From Nocardioides sp. cx-173 (GTDB lineage Bacteria; Actinomycetota; Actinomycetes; Propionibacteriales; Nocardioidaceae): a DNA stretch of 64,000 nucleotides. Made by a program: the position numbers and the translations under genes. Below the pieces are notes generated by a model. It was not told the origin of the DNA. It saw only the letters and a program-made list of their open reading frames with translations, and ran no database searches. Location of the stretch: the NCBI RefSeq assembly GCF_021117365.1, contig NZ_CP088262.1:2792501-2856500 (forward strand), given 5' to 3'. Within the stretch, counting starts at the first letter, position 1. Every line of letters begins with the position of its first letter. This document shows positions 9,147 to 16,613 of this stretch, piece after piece.

Positions 9147-10217
9147 TCAGAGCGCGCGCAGCCACTCCAGCACCAGGCGGCGCGTGCGCGGGGCCGACCG
9201 CTCGAGCGGCAGGGCACTGCCCGCGCCGGGAAGGACGCGGGTGGTCACCTTCTCGCTCGAGGTGAACCTCGCCGCCGCCTGCGCGGCCTGGTTGCGCACC
9301 CGGGCGTCGCGGCTGCCCGACAGCAGCAGCACCGGCGCCTCGACGCGGCCCGCGGTGAGCGCCGAGGAGAGCACCACGGAGGCCAGGCTCGTGACGTCGC
9401 CGCACGGCGTCGGGTTCCGCCGGCGTACGGCGGTCTGCTGCACGGCGGCGGGGGCGCTGGTGAACAGCAGCGCGCGGTACTGCGCCGCTGTGGCGCCGTA
9501 CGGCGCGTAGCCGCTCCCCTGCAGGCACGCCGCCCTCTGCTGCTCGGCCTGGCGCAGCGCGAGGTCGGAGAGGTTGGTGCCGGACCACGACATCAGGACC
9601 AGCCCGTCGGTGTCGTCGAAGCGCGCGGCCTCCAGCTGGGCGATCGCGCCGCCGACACCGTGCGCCTGGACGACCACGTGGCTCGCGTGCGGGCTGGTGA
9701 CGCGGCCCTGGGTGAACTCGTAGCGACCCGAGCGCAGGTGCTGCACCACCTGATGGAGCATGTGGGCCTGGGCGTCCAGGCACGTGGCCCTGCCGTTGGG
9801 CAGCGGGCTGCCGTCGTACCCGAGCCGGTCGAGCACCAGGGAGGTCTCCCCCTGGCGGGCCAGCTGCGTCGCGTAGTCGTAGCGGGGGTGGCGGCGCAGG
9901 TTCCAGAACCAGCCGCCGGTGCCGGCGTCGTGCACCAGCACGTTGACCCGCAGCGGGCCGCCGCGGCCGAGCACGTCGCGCTCCGGACCGACGAGGCGAC
10001 CGCGCACCCGGTACATCTCCTGGTCGCTCGGGCAGCGCAGCAGCGCCTCGCTGGTGTTCGCCACCTCGAACACGACCTCGCGCGCGATCACCCGCGGCGC
10101 CCGCTCCGCCGTCGCCGAGGCCGGCTCCGCGGACGCCGGCACGGCGAGAGCGGCCCCGACCAACGCCAGCAGAGCTACGGACAGGACTGCGGGCAGGAGC
10201 CGGTGACCGAGACGCAT
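9147..10217 (-). CDS. secreted alpha/beta-hydrolase-fold protein lacking the usual nucleophile
   Basis: A 356-residue exported protein. Residues about 1-30 form a Sec signal peptide (RLLPAVLSVALLALVGAALA, then an ASA-type cleavage site). The mature part has an alpha/beta-hydrolase layout with an oxyanion-type HDAGTGGWFWN and a late PVLLLSGSRDARV strand carrying the acid position. The expected GHSxGG elbow reads QAHGVGGAIAQ, so Gly replaces the nucleophilic Ser. Cys pairs suggest disulfides. It is either a non-catalytic binding protein or uses another residue. Start chosen as the ATG before the signal peptide. Confidence 0.75.
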   Translation of the reverse strand: MRLGHRLLPAVLSVALLALVGAALAVPASAEPASATAERAPRVIAREVVFEVANTSEALLRCPSDQEMYRVRGRLVGPERDVLGRGGPLRVNVLVHDAGTGGWFWNLRRHPRYDYATQLARQGETSLVLDRLGYDGSPLPNGRATCLDAQAHMLHQVVQHLRSGRYEFTQGRVTSPHASHVVVQAHGVGGAIAQLEAARFDDTDGLVLMSWSGTNLSDLALRQAEQQRAACLQGSGYAPYGATAAQYRALLFTSAPAAVQQTAVRRRNPTPCGDVTSLASVVLSSALTAGRVEAPVLLLSGSRDARVRNQAAQAAARFTSSEKVTTRVLPGAGSALPLERSAPRTRRLVLEWLRAL

Positions 10218-10337
10218 CTGTTGAACGTACGTCAACAAGGCGCCAGCGTGACAGACCGTCGGTATGTGACACACCCCTCGCCGAGGAGTGCCCGTGCCGC
10301 GTTGACTCCCGGCGCCGGCGAGGAAACAGTGTCGGCG

Positions 10338-10490
10338 ATGACGTGGACATGGGGCATCGCCACGGCGGCCGAGCGCGCCGCCGTCTTCGACTTCCCCCAG
10401 GTCCTGCTGCTGGTGGCGGGCGCGGTCGGCTCGCTGATCTTCCTCGTCCTGTGGTGGCGCGCCCAGGACGACGAGCCCGACGACCGGTGA
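10338..10490 (+). CDS. small single-pass membrane protein of unknown function
   Basis: A 50-residue ORF (MTWTWGIATAAERAAVF...) with one clear transmembrane helix (VLLLVAGAVGSLIFLVLWW) and an acidic tail ending DDEPDDR. A GTG at 10329 would add three residues and is better spaced from GAGGA at 10319-10323. It reads away from the secreted hydrolase-like gene. No family recognised; the hydrophobic pattern supports a real gene. Confidence 0.5.
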   Translation: MTWTWGIATAAERAAVFDFPQVLLLVAGAVGSLIFLVLWWRAQDDEPDDR

Positions 10491-10592
10491 CCTCGCGGGC
10501 GGCGATCGCCTCTTTACGGCCCGCACAACCTGATGGAGACTCGCCTGACCGGCCTCACCGGGGGGACGGTGGTCCTCGGAAGCGAGACAGAC

Positions 10593-11189
10593 ATGCAACG
10601 ACGACTCGGGTCGCTCCTGGCCCTGCTGATCACCCTGAGCGGGCTCACCGCCGTCACGATCATCGCAGCCGCGCCGGCGCACGCGATCTGCGACCACGAC
10701 CGCACCTACTTCACGACGCCCGACAAGGGCCGCCGGGTCTGGATCCCCACCAACGACTTCTCCGTCTGGAAGAAGGGCGGCTCCATCACCCGCTCGGAGT
10801 CGGGGACCAAGTCGACGGCCAGGACCAAGGGCAGGAGCCACAGCATCAGCGTCTCCGGCGAGGTCGGGGCGCAGGTGGGTCCGCTCAGCGCCGGCGTCAC
10901 GACCACGTACGACGAGACCCACTCGACCTCGACGACCAACGAGTCGAGCATCACCAAGGGCTGGGACTACCACTTCAAGATCCCCGGTGACGGCCTCTAC
11001 CGCGCCCGCCTCTACAAGCTCGGGTGGATCTACAAGTACAAGCGGGTCGACACCTACCTGGGCGGCTGCAAGCCGAAGAAGACCCGCCTGTACGGAGCCG
11101 CCCCGGTCAAGAAGAACACCAACAGCGTCTACTACTGGGCGCGCGAGAAGAAGGCCAACGCGGGCAAGTACCGCTACGACAGCCTCTGA
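10593..11189 (+). CDS. secreted protein with Ser/Thr-rich alternating segment, unknown function
   Basis: A 198-residue protein with a clear signal peptide (LLALLITLSGLTAVTIIAAA, cleavage after AHA). The mature part holds a long Ser/Thr-rich stretch with alternating polar and non-polar residues (about 70-115, including SISVSGEVGAQVG and GVTTTYDETHSTSTTNESS). This recalls the amphipathic hairpins of aerolysin-like beta-pore proteins, but that is only a resemblance. The C-terminus is rich in Tyr, Lys and Arg with one Cys. The ATG at 10593 is chosen because it opens the signal peptide. Confidence 0.6.
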   Translation: MQRRLGSLLALLITLSGLTAVTIIAAAPAHAICDHDRTYFTTPDKGRRVWIPTNDFSVWKKGGSITRSESGTKSTARTKGRSHSISVSGEVGAQVGPLSAGVTTTYDETHSTSTTNESSITKGWDYHFKIPGDGLYRARLYKLGWIYKYKRVDTYLGGCKPKKTRLYGAAPVKKNTNSVYYWAREKKANAGKYRYDSL

Positions 11190-11210
11190 GTGCCCGGCGA
11201 CGGACACGCA

Positions 11211-11255
11211 TGGTAGGGCGGGTGGGGCTCGAACCCACGACCCAAGGATTATGAG
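11211..11255 (-). pseudogene. 3' half of a disrupted host tRNA (CAU anticodon)
   Basis: The minus strand gives the anticodon loop CTCATAATC, the 3' anticodon stem, a perfect T arm (GTGGG/CCCAC around TTCGAGC), the acceptor strand CCGCCCT, discriminator A and an encoded CCA (11213-11211). The matching 5' half lies at 23477-23517. Joined at the 9-bp core, the two give a complete cloverleaf with acceptor GGGGCGG/CCGCCCT. The gene was split at the anticodon loop by the mobile element. Confidence 0.9.
11247..11255. repeat. attL core of the integrated element
   Basis: GATTATGAG, identical to 23477-23485 and equal to the anticodon loop of the split tRNA. Flanking sequence differs on both sides, so identity between the two ends is limited to these 9 bp, typical of a tyrosine-integrase overlap region. 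Confidence 0.85.
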
Positions 11256-11330
11256 AGAACGCGCCAGGTCCGGATGGGTCCGCGAGGGTCCACCCCGGAT
11301 CACGCCGTGATGAGCGGCTCCGGCCTACCG

Positions 11331-11349
11331 TTGAGCGGGATTCGCTCAA
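11331..11349. repeat. inverted repeat in left arm
   Basis: TTGAGCG-GGATT-CGCTCAA, a perfect 7-bp inverted repeat with 5-bp spacer, between the core and the arm repeats. It could bind an excisionase or host factor during recombination. Confidence 0.5.
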
Positions 11350-11398
11350 TTCGCCTCCGACCAGGGCGTACGCGCTCGACCGGTCCTGATCGGAGGCA

Positions 11399-11419
11399 AG
11401 TAGCGCGGGCGTAGCGCGG
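11399..11419. repeat. left arm-type integrase site pair
   Basis: Two GTAGCGCGG units at 11400 and 11411, 11 bp apart. The same tandem pair recurs in the same orientation at 23407-23426 near the other end (19 of 20 bases the same). Distance to the core is about 145 bp here. Paired direct repeats at both ends of a tyrosine-integrase element are the usual arm-type sites bound by the integrase N-terminal domain. Confidence 0.6.
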
Positions 11420-11627
11420 TCGCCCCGAATCGACTGCCGTGATCGAACCGTGATCGTTGACGGACTGCGTTGGCCCGTCGAGTGTCGTATCGTCGTTCTC
11501 GACCGCGAGCCTTCTGGCTCACACGTCGACGCAAGGGATCAAGGAAGCGTCGGCGAGGTTTCCAACCAGGTGGCTGAGCCCGCCCGTTGTCGTCAGTGGT
11601 TGCTGGCGGTCCTAGGACAACGAGCGC

Positions 11628-11663
11628 AAGGCACTCATCCGACAAATGTCGGGCGGGTGCCTT
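11628..11663 (+). terminator. long hairpin before the excisionase-like gene
   Basis: Outer stem AAGGCAC/GTGCCTT and inner stem CCGACA/TGTCGG around an AA loop. It may be a terminator insulating the first gene from readthrough, or a 5' leader structure of that gene, whose ATG lies 45 bp downstream. Confidence 0.45.
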
Positions 11664-11708
11664 CTCGTCATTTCGGCACTCCCCCGGCGCGACCGAGGGG
11701 AGAGCCCT

Positions 11709-11915
11709 ATGACCACCAAAAAGTCACCCACCACACCTCACCGGCTGCTGTACAGCCGCGCAGAGACCGCCGAACTGCTCGGAGTTCCGGTGCGACTCCT
11801 GAAGCGCTGGCAGCTCGCCGGGAAGCTCCGCGCTACAAAGCCCGGAGGCGTCAAGGGCCAAGTGTTCTTCACCCGCGCCGAGATCGAACGCTTCCTCAAG
11901 GACTTCACGTCCTGA
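11709..11915 (+). CDS. excisionase-family DNA-binding protein (MerR-like winged HTH)
   Basis: A 68-residue protein starting at the ATG 6 nt after GGGAGAG. The pattern RLLYSRAETAELLGVPVRLL...WQLAGKLRATKPGG...FFTRAEIERFL is the helix_turn_helix_17 excisionase fold. Such proteins bend DNA to direct excision by tyrosine integrases or act as small regulators. Position next to the left arm supports an Xis role. The integrase it would assist is broken, so its recombination role is probably lost. Confidence 0.75.
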   Translation: MTTKKSPTTPHRLLYSRAETAELLGVPVRLLKRWQLAGKLRATKPGGVKGQVFFTRAEIERFLKDFTS

Positions 11916-11987
11916 CTTCTGCATCAATGGCCCGCGCTCTCTTCGCAGAGTCGTCCTGGCAGTGACTGGCGTTTCGTAGTTACCGAA

Positions 11988-12010
11988 GCGAGGCCGGAAA
12001 GGGGCCTCGC
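11988..12010 (+). terminator. hairpin after the excisionase-like gene
   Basis: GCGAGGCC-GGAAAGG-GGCCTCGC, a perfect 8-bp GC-rich stem with a 7-nt loop, 73 bp after the upstream stop and 19 bp before the next start. There is no U-run, so it may attenuate rather than stop transcription. Confidence 0.45.
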
Positions 12011-12028
12011 TAACCGATGGGAGTCGAG

Positions 12029-12196
12029 ATGGCACGTCCACAGATCGGAGTGGCTCGCAAGTTCGTCCTGCCAATGGACCTGCTGGTCGAGCTGAGGCTG
12101 CTCGCCGCGTACCGGGGTGAGCCGATGGCCGAAACCGTCCGAGTCGCGCTCGCTGAGTTCGTGGCTCGTAGCAAGAAGGCGAGGCGAGCCGCGTGA
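12029..12196 (+). CDS. ribbon-helix-helix-like DNA-binding protein
   Basis: A 55-residue protein (or 59 from the in-frame ATG at 12017; GGGAG at 12019-12023 favours 12029). The order of a basic strand KFVLPMDLLVELRLLA, then YRGEPMAETVRVALAEFVA, then a basic tail SKKARRAA fits the CopG/Arc ribbon-helix-helix pattern. Likely a small repressor or partition/plasmid-control protein of the element. It ends with GTGA overlapping a possible start of the next gene. Confidence 0.6.
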   Translation: MARPQIGVARKFVLPMDLLVELRLLAAYRGEPMAETVRVALAEFVARSKKARRAA

Positions 12197-12270
12197 CCCG
12201 TGCTCGCTTCGTCAGCAATCAAGACCTCGCCCGGATGCAGGCGAGCTACGCCCACCTTCAAGGAGCAGAA

Positions 12271-12495
12271 GTGAGTCAGCAGCCGAACACCGGCGTCGGG
12301 ATCAACCGGCGCGTACGTGACAACAGTGGGGCGAAGTCGCGCGCCGCAGGCCTTCGCGAAAAGGTCAATGAAGCCATTGACCTTGCTGAACAGGCGATCC
12401 GCCGCGAGCAGCAACTAGCAGACGGCCAGCGAGCTGCCCGCAATCAGGATGTGCGCCGCGCTAGTGCACTCACCAACCCGAGGGCGGTGCGGTGA
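12271..12495 (+). CDS. small hypothetical protein of the element
   Basis: A 74-residue charged protein with a helical stretch (REKVNEAIDLAEQAIRREQQ). I prefer the GTG at 12271 because AAGGAG lies 5 nt upstream; an alternative GTG at 12193 overlaps the previous stop (GTGA) and would add 26 residues. Its stop overlaps the next start. No family recognised. Confidence 0.5.
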   Translation: MSQQPNTGVGINRRVRDNSGAKSRAAGLREKVNEAIDLAEQAIRREQQLADGQRAARNQDVRRASALTNPRAVR

Positions 12496-12995
12496 TGAAG
12501 CCGGATTCTCTGGGGGCGGCGCTCACCCCAACTCTGGCCGATTTCGTCAGATGGCTCGAGAACCAGCCAGGGCTCAGCGACAACCAACGCCGTGCCGCCG
12601 AGCGGACGCGCGACGCCTACCGTCGCAGCCTGATCGACAAGATGAGGAGGGTCTACGAGGACGGCGCCTCGCACAACGAGCGCGAGCAAGAGACCGCTGA
12701 TCGAGTCCTCGACAAGCTGTCTGACCTCATGGACGACGCCATCGAGCGCAACAGGCGGGGCGAGATCGATGGCAACGAGCTGCTCGCGATCACAGCCGAA
12801 GTCGAACGGGACGCGCGTCGCGCCGAGGCCATGAGCGAGGCCGCCCAAGCGGTCGAGGCCCGCGGCTGGGATGAGGTCTCACTGTCCCCTGAGCAGTGGC
12901 AGCTCCAGGCGCTGAACAGGTTCCCCGCCCTCAAGCAGCGGCTGCCTCGCATCACCGATGCAGTACTCGAAGGCCGCGAGAACCCGAAGTTCTGA
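12492..12995 (+). CDS. hypothetical helical protein of the element
   Basis: A 167-residue acidic, almost entirely helical protein (for example DKMRRVYEDGASHNEREQE and ERDARRAEAMSEAAQAVEAR). Start is GTG 12492, overlapping the previous stop; ATG 12495 is equally close. Coupling to the upstream gene suggests co-expression. No motif or membrane segment is seen and I do not recognise it. Confidence 0.6.
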   Translation: MMKPDSLGAALTPTLADFVRWLENQPGLSDNQRRAAERTRDAYRRSLIDKMRRVYEDGASHNEREQETADRVLDKLSDLMDDAIERNRRGEIDGNELLAITAEVERDARRAEAMSEAAQAVEARGWDEVSLSPEQWQLQALNRFPALKQRLPRITDAVLEGRENPKF

Positions 12996-13056
12996 CGTGC
13001 TGCGGGGCCGGTGGAACGTGCCGACCGGCCCCGCCTGAGTTCAGAGGAGGAACTCA

Positions 13057-13485
13057 ATGAACCCGATTCTAGATCGACCCCAGGGCGGGCCGCTGGCGCC
13101 AAGGCTCGACATCATCCGCTGGGTCGAGCCGCTGCCCGACAGCCTCGGTGAGCCGCCCCTGTCGTCATGGCTGGTGGACGTCGCTCTCGGCGGCAAGCGC
13201 CGCAAGCCCGTCCACGTCGTGCGTCGTCTGCTGCGGCAGCAAGCGCCCACCTTCGACGCAGACCCAGACCGTGCACTAGCCGAAGCCATTATGCGCCCCT
13301 GGGCGGTGCACGGACTCGAGATACGTCCGCCCGCAGCAATGACGCGCCGGTGGTCGAAGTCGAGCGAACCGGACTCATATGTCTGGTTCCGCGACCAGTG
13401 GCACTTCCGCTACGGCCACACCGTCGTTGAGTCCGGTCTGCACGGAGACCGTCGGCTCCCCCAGAGGCCGAAGGGTTTCCGCTGA
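13057..13485 (+). CDS. hypothetical protein of the element
   Basis: A 142-residue protein with a strong GAGGAGG 6 nt before its ATG. It is basic, with many Arg and Trp in the second half (RRWSKSSEPDSYVWFRDQWHFRYG). Its stop overlaps the start of the TOPRIM gene (TGATG), so it probably belongs to the same replication module. No known domain recognised. Confidence 0.6.
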   Translation: MNPILDRPQGGPLAPRLDIIRWVEPLPDSLGEPPLSSWLVDVALGGKRRKPVHVVRRLLRQQAPTFDADPDRALAEAIMRPWAVHGLEIRPPAAMTRRWSKSSEPDSYVWFRDQWHFRYGHTVVESGLHGDRRLPQRPKGFR

Positions 13486-14111
13486 TGGCCGGCCGCAAAG
13501 TGCGTCAGTACGTCTACACAGATCTCGCCGGGAAGCCCAAGCTACGCAAGCTCCGCATGGCGCCCAAGGCGTTCTGCATGGAGTCGTGGGTCGCGGGGGA
13601 ACACGAGTTCTGGGCTCGGGGCATCCGACCGGAACAAGAGGCATTCGCGGACAAGGCGATGTACCACCTACCTGAGTTGGTGTGGGCGCTCCGCGCTGAT
13701 GAACTGGTCTGGTGGTCTGAAGGCGAGAAGGACGCCGACGCCCTCCGTGGGGTAGGGGCGGTAGCGACGACCCACTGGCAAGGTGCGCTCCATGCAACCC
13801 GCGATCAGGCTAGGTGGTTCGTTCAGGGGCATGGGCCGATCCGGCTAGCAGTCGACGTCGACAAGTCGGGTGCGGGCGCCGCGTGCGCTATCGAGCGCAA
13901 ACGCCTCCTGCTGTATGTCGGCGTAGAGCGCTCTCGCATCCAGATCGTCGCCCCTCCCCGCCCCCACAAGGATGCCGCTGAGGCAGTCGAGGCGGGTCGC
14001 CCGCTGACGGCATTCCGTAAGCCGAACGAGAGCGCGATGACCAAACTCGCAGCCGACTACACGACCACTCGCCGCAAGCATCGCGAGTCCAGCGACTGGC
14101 TCGCCTCATGA
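13485..14111 (+). CDS. TOPRIM-domain protein, primase-like
   Basis: A 208-residue protein. The central part matches TOPRIM: the acidic motif in WWSEGEKDADALRGVG, then LAVDVDKSGAGAACAIERK with the DxD metal pair, then DAAEAVEAG near the end. An N-terminal zinc finger is not visible. In phages and plasmids such proteins act in primer synthesis, paired with a helicase or P-loop partner. It overlaps DUF3631 downstream (ATGA), which supports a joint replication role. Confidence 0.7.
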   Translation: MAGRKVRQYVYTDLAGKPKLRKLRMAPKAFCMESWVAGEHEFWARGIRPEQEAFADKAMYHLPELVWALRADELVWWSEGEKDADALRGVGAVATTHWQGALHATRDQARWFVQGHGPIRLAVDVDKSGAGAACAIERKRLLLYVGVERSRIQIVAPPRPHKDAAEAVEAGRPLTAFRKPNESAMTKLAADYTTTRRKHRESSDWLAS

Positions 14112-15253
14112 GCACGCCGAAGCGAAAGCCCAGGCCCAGCGGTGCGGTACTCGATGATGTCGAGGCGGCGCTGAGGATGTATGTGATCCTGCCGAACGAG
14201 AACGCATACGTGACCGTCGTCCTGTGGATCGCAGCCACCCATGGCATCCGTTCGTGGGAGTACGCGCCACGTCTCTGCGTCATCTCCCCGGAGAAGCGCT
14301 GCGGCAAGACACGGCTACTCGACGTGATCGAGCACCTGTGCCACAAGCCGATGGCGACCGTGAATGCGAGCGTCGCCGCCGTCACTCGGTCACTCGATAT
14401 GAAGGCACCGCCGACTCTGCTGGTGGACGAGGCAGACAGCATCTTCGGGACCAAGCGAGCCGCAGAGAACCACGAGGACCTGCGTGGCATCCTCAACGCC
14501 GGTCACCAGCGCGGCAAGTACGTCATGCGCTGGGACGTCACGACGCACTCGCTAGAGAAGCTCTCATCGTTTGCGATGGTGGCGCTCGCCTCGATCAAGG
14601 ACCTCCCCGACACGATCATGGACCGGGGCCCGGTGATCCGGATGCGGCGTCGGGCGAACGGCGAGGCCGTGGCTCCGTTCCGCGGCCGCCGCGACGGCAC
14701 ATACGTTCTGCTGCCGCTCGCTAAGCGCCTGTCGACGTGGGTCGCCGCGCAGAAGTTCCCGGACGAGGTGCCAGGGATGCCGGTGGAGGACCGAGCCGCA
14801 GACAACTGGGAGCCCCTGATCGCTGTGGCCGACGCCGCTGGGGGCGACTGGCCAGAGCGCGCTCGTCTCGCGGCGAAGGTCATGACGGAGACGGAGGCCG
14901 GTGTGGCTCAGGAGTCGTTCGGCCTAGAGCTGCTGCGGGATATCGAGAAGGTCTGGCCGACGAAGGCGAAGGCAACCCACACGACCGACCTCCTGTCTGC
15001 GCTGCATGGCCTCGATGAAAGCCCCTGGGGCAACTACCACGGCTCCCCGCTCACGGCCCACGAACTGGGCCGCCTGCTGAAGCCGTACGGGGTGAAGTCG
15101 TTCGACGTGAAGCTGGCAGGCACTAACAAGAAGGGCTATCGACTGGTCGGGCGACCGGATCCGAAGTCGAAGGTGCTGGAGGGCGGACTGGCTGACGCGT
15201 GGAAGCGCTACCTCCCGGACGCCGAAGGTAGCGGAGGGGTAGCGGACGAATGA
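14108..15253 (+). CDS. DUF3631-type P-loop ATPase, replication-associated
   Basis: A 381-residue protein. Walker A is in ISPEKRCGKTRLLD and Walker B in PTLLVDEADSIFG; the sensor-like VMRWDVTTHSLEKLSSFAMV follows, and the DUF3631 C-terminal region contains FPDEVPGMPVEDRAADNWEPL. DUF3631 proteins occur in actinobacterial prophages and plasmids, often beside TOPRIM proteins, and are thought to act in DNA replication. The 3' end of the gene runs into the repeat array that may be the origin. Confidence 0.8.
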   Translation: MSTPKRKPRPSGAVLDDVEAALRMYVILPNENAYVTVVLWIAATHGIRSWEYAPRLCVISPEKRCGKTRLLDVIEHLCHKPMATVNASVAAVTRSLDMKAPPTLLVDEADSIFGTKRAAENHEDLRGILNAGHQRGKYVMRWDVTTHSLEKLSSFAMVALASIKDLPDTIMDRGPVIRMRRRANGEAVAPFRGRRDGTYVLLPLAKRLSTWVAAQKFPDEVPGMPVEDRAADNWEPLIAVADAAGGDWPERARLAAKVMTETEAGVAQESFGLELLRDIEKVWPTKAKATHTTDLLSALHGLDESPWGNYHGSPLTAHELGRLLKPYGVKSFDVKLAGTNKKGYRLVGRPDPKSKVLEGGLADAWKRYLPDAEGSGGVADE

Positions 15254-15545
15254 GCGGCGTCCGCTACCTCCCGAGACCGCCTCCGACCAGGGGAAACAGC
15301 GTCGAGGTAGCGGAGGTAGCCCCGGTAGCGCTTAGGGCGCGTAGAGGTGGTCTTCCCCTTCCTCTATCGAGCTTTCCTCGAAGCACATATCTGACATTGC
15401 AGAGAGGTAGGGGTTCGGGCGACCAGCGCACGCGCCTAGTCCGCTACCTCCGCTACCAGCGCTACCTCGGGGCTGTAACGCCTGGTCAGACGGCCTATTC
15501 GCGGGTAGCGCTCGGCCTCAGAGCCTCCGCTACCCAAGCGCTACC
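15207..15545. repeat. array of GGTAGC/GCTACC sites, candidate replication origin
   Basis: I count 13 exact copies of GGTAGC or its complement in 339 bp. Three tandem GGTAGC at 9-bp spacing (15306, 15315, 15324) face three tandem GCTACC at 9-bp spacing (15443, 15452, 15461). Between them lies a low-GC stretch (about 15361-15404, including CACATATCTGACATTG) centred on the midpoint. Iterons around an AT-rich unwinding region are typical of plasmid origins. The spacing is a multiple of 3, so a repeat-coding ORF cannot be wholly excluded. There is no other gene between 15254 and 15569. Confidence 0.6.
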
Positions 15546-15569
15546 TCAACGAGAGAAGGAGAGTTCGTT

Positions 15570-16442
15570 ATGCCCAAGAAGGTGAAGACACAGACCGAGA
15601 CCGCAGCCGAAGTAGCGGTGTCGAAGAAGCAGGCGAAGGGACGAGCAAGGACCAACAGACCCAAGGACGCCGACAAGAGCAAGGCCGGGAAGGCGTCTGC
15701 CGCTGCACGTAAGGCGAAACGGGAGAAGGGCGAGCCGATCGCGAGGCCGTGTAGTGCGCGCCGCACGAACGGAGAACCATGCAAGAACTCCGCGATTCGT
15801 GGCGGAACCGTGTGCGCTCGACACGGCGGCTCAGCTCCACAGGTCCGTGCCGCTGCCAACCGCAGGCTCGTGGAGATGGTGCTGCCTGCGATGAAGGAGC
15901 TCCACATCATCCTCACCAAGCCGGACACCGCCGACGCCGACAAACTCAAGGCCATCAGCATGGTGCTGAATCGAAGTGGATACTCCGAGCGGCAGCAGAT
16001 CGACATCGGCCTGCGCGAGCCGACGCCCTGGGACGACCTGGAGACCTCCGCCTTTACGACGATCCTGCGCGGTCGCGAGAACGTCATCGACGAGTCCCCC
16101 ACCCCACAACTCAGCGATGCCCAGCGGGAGGCCCTGGCTTCTGGGGGTGGGGATGAGGAGGACGAGGAAGCACTCGCAGCCTTCCTCGCGCACCGCGAGC
16201 GAACAAAGGCCCGCGAGGCTGAGACGCGGCTCACGAACGACGGGCACGACGTCGTCACCGGTGAGGTAGTCGACGGCCCACCACCGGACTCCGACCTGTT
16301 CGGCTACCCGAAGACTCGCGCCCAGCGGCTAGCGGAGTCCGGTCAGCCGACCGAGCACGACCCAGACGGCCACCGCTCCGACGAGGAGTGGTTCGAGGAC
16401 TACGAACGCCGGGTCCGCGAGGCCGTCGAGGACCGGGACTAG
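15570..16442 (+). CDS. CxxH/HGG zinc-motif protein, small-terminase-like
   Basis: A 290-residue protein with AAGGAGA before its ATG. The N-terminus is Lys/Arg-rich. Residues about 60-90 hold a probable zinc motif (PCSARRTNGEPCKN then VCARHGG), followed by QVRAAANRRLVEM. This signature occurs in actinobacterial phage and prophage proteins, sometimes annotated as small terminase. The C-terminal third is acidic and low-complexity (GGGDEEDEEALAAFLAHRE). A role in DNA binding, packaging or replication is inference. It sits directly after the possible origin. Confidence 0.55.
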   Translation: MPKKVKTQTETAAEVAVSKKQAKGRARTNRPKDADKSKAGKASAAARKAKREKGEPIARPCSARRTNGEPCKNSAIRGGTVCARHGGSAPQVRAAANRRLVEMVLPAMKELHIILTKPDTADADKLKAISMVLNRSGYSERQQIDIGLREPTPWDDLETSAFTTILRGRENVIDESPTPQLSDAQREALASGGGDEEDEEALAAFLAHRERTKAREAETRLTNDGHDVVTGEVVDGPPPDSDLFGYPKTRAQRLAESGQPTEHDPDGHRSDEEWFEDYERRVREAVEDRD

Positions 16443-16550
16443 GCGCGATGCACGCCCCATGCACGGCCCTCTCGCGTGCCGGGAGCCCGTCGCCGGGGCT
16501 AGGACGCCTCCGAGGCTGCGTACGGGCTGCAGATCGGCGCTCGATCCGGA

Positions 16551-16588
16551 GGGTTACGGCGGCTACTGACCGTCTCCCGCCGTAACCC
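16551..16588. repeat. 12-bp perfect inverted repeat
   Basis: GGGTTACGGCGG (16551-16562) and CCGCCGTAACCC (16577-16588) with a 14-bp loop. It lies 109 bp after the HGG gene stop and could be its terminator or a protein-binding site. There is no U-run. Confidence 0.5.
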
Positions 16589-16613
16589 GCCGACTGGCGT
16601 AGCGTCACGTCGT

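Larger units (their letters stand above)
11256..11708. other. non-coding left end of the element
   Basis: About 450 bp without a credible gene. It holds a TTGAGCG/CGCTCAA palindrome, a tandem GTAGCGCGG arm repeat and a long hairpin just before the excisionase-like gene, all listed separately. These are the features expected of an attachment-site arm plus the leader of the first gene. Confidence 0.7.

Noticed and set aside
11457..11493. TTGACG followed by TATCGT as a promoter for the excisionase-like gene
   Set aside because: The spacer is about 25 bp, too long for a normal sigma-70 promoter, and a hairpin lies between it and the gene.
15306..15466. Short regular repeats considered as CRISPR
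   Set aside because: Units are 9 bp, partly inverted and without spacers or cas genes. No CRISPR array is seen anywhere in the window.
15250..15585. 111-residue plus-strand ORF after DUF3631 with an ATGA overlap
   Set aside because: It is made largely from the repeat array (RYL, EVA units), lacks a fold-like pattern and overlaps the next real start. The DNA-site explanation is better, though a repeat protein is not fully excluded.
15570..16442. Firm call of the HGG protein as small terminase
   Set aside because: The zinc-type motif is shared by several phage and plasmid proteins, and no large terminase gene lies beside it.
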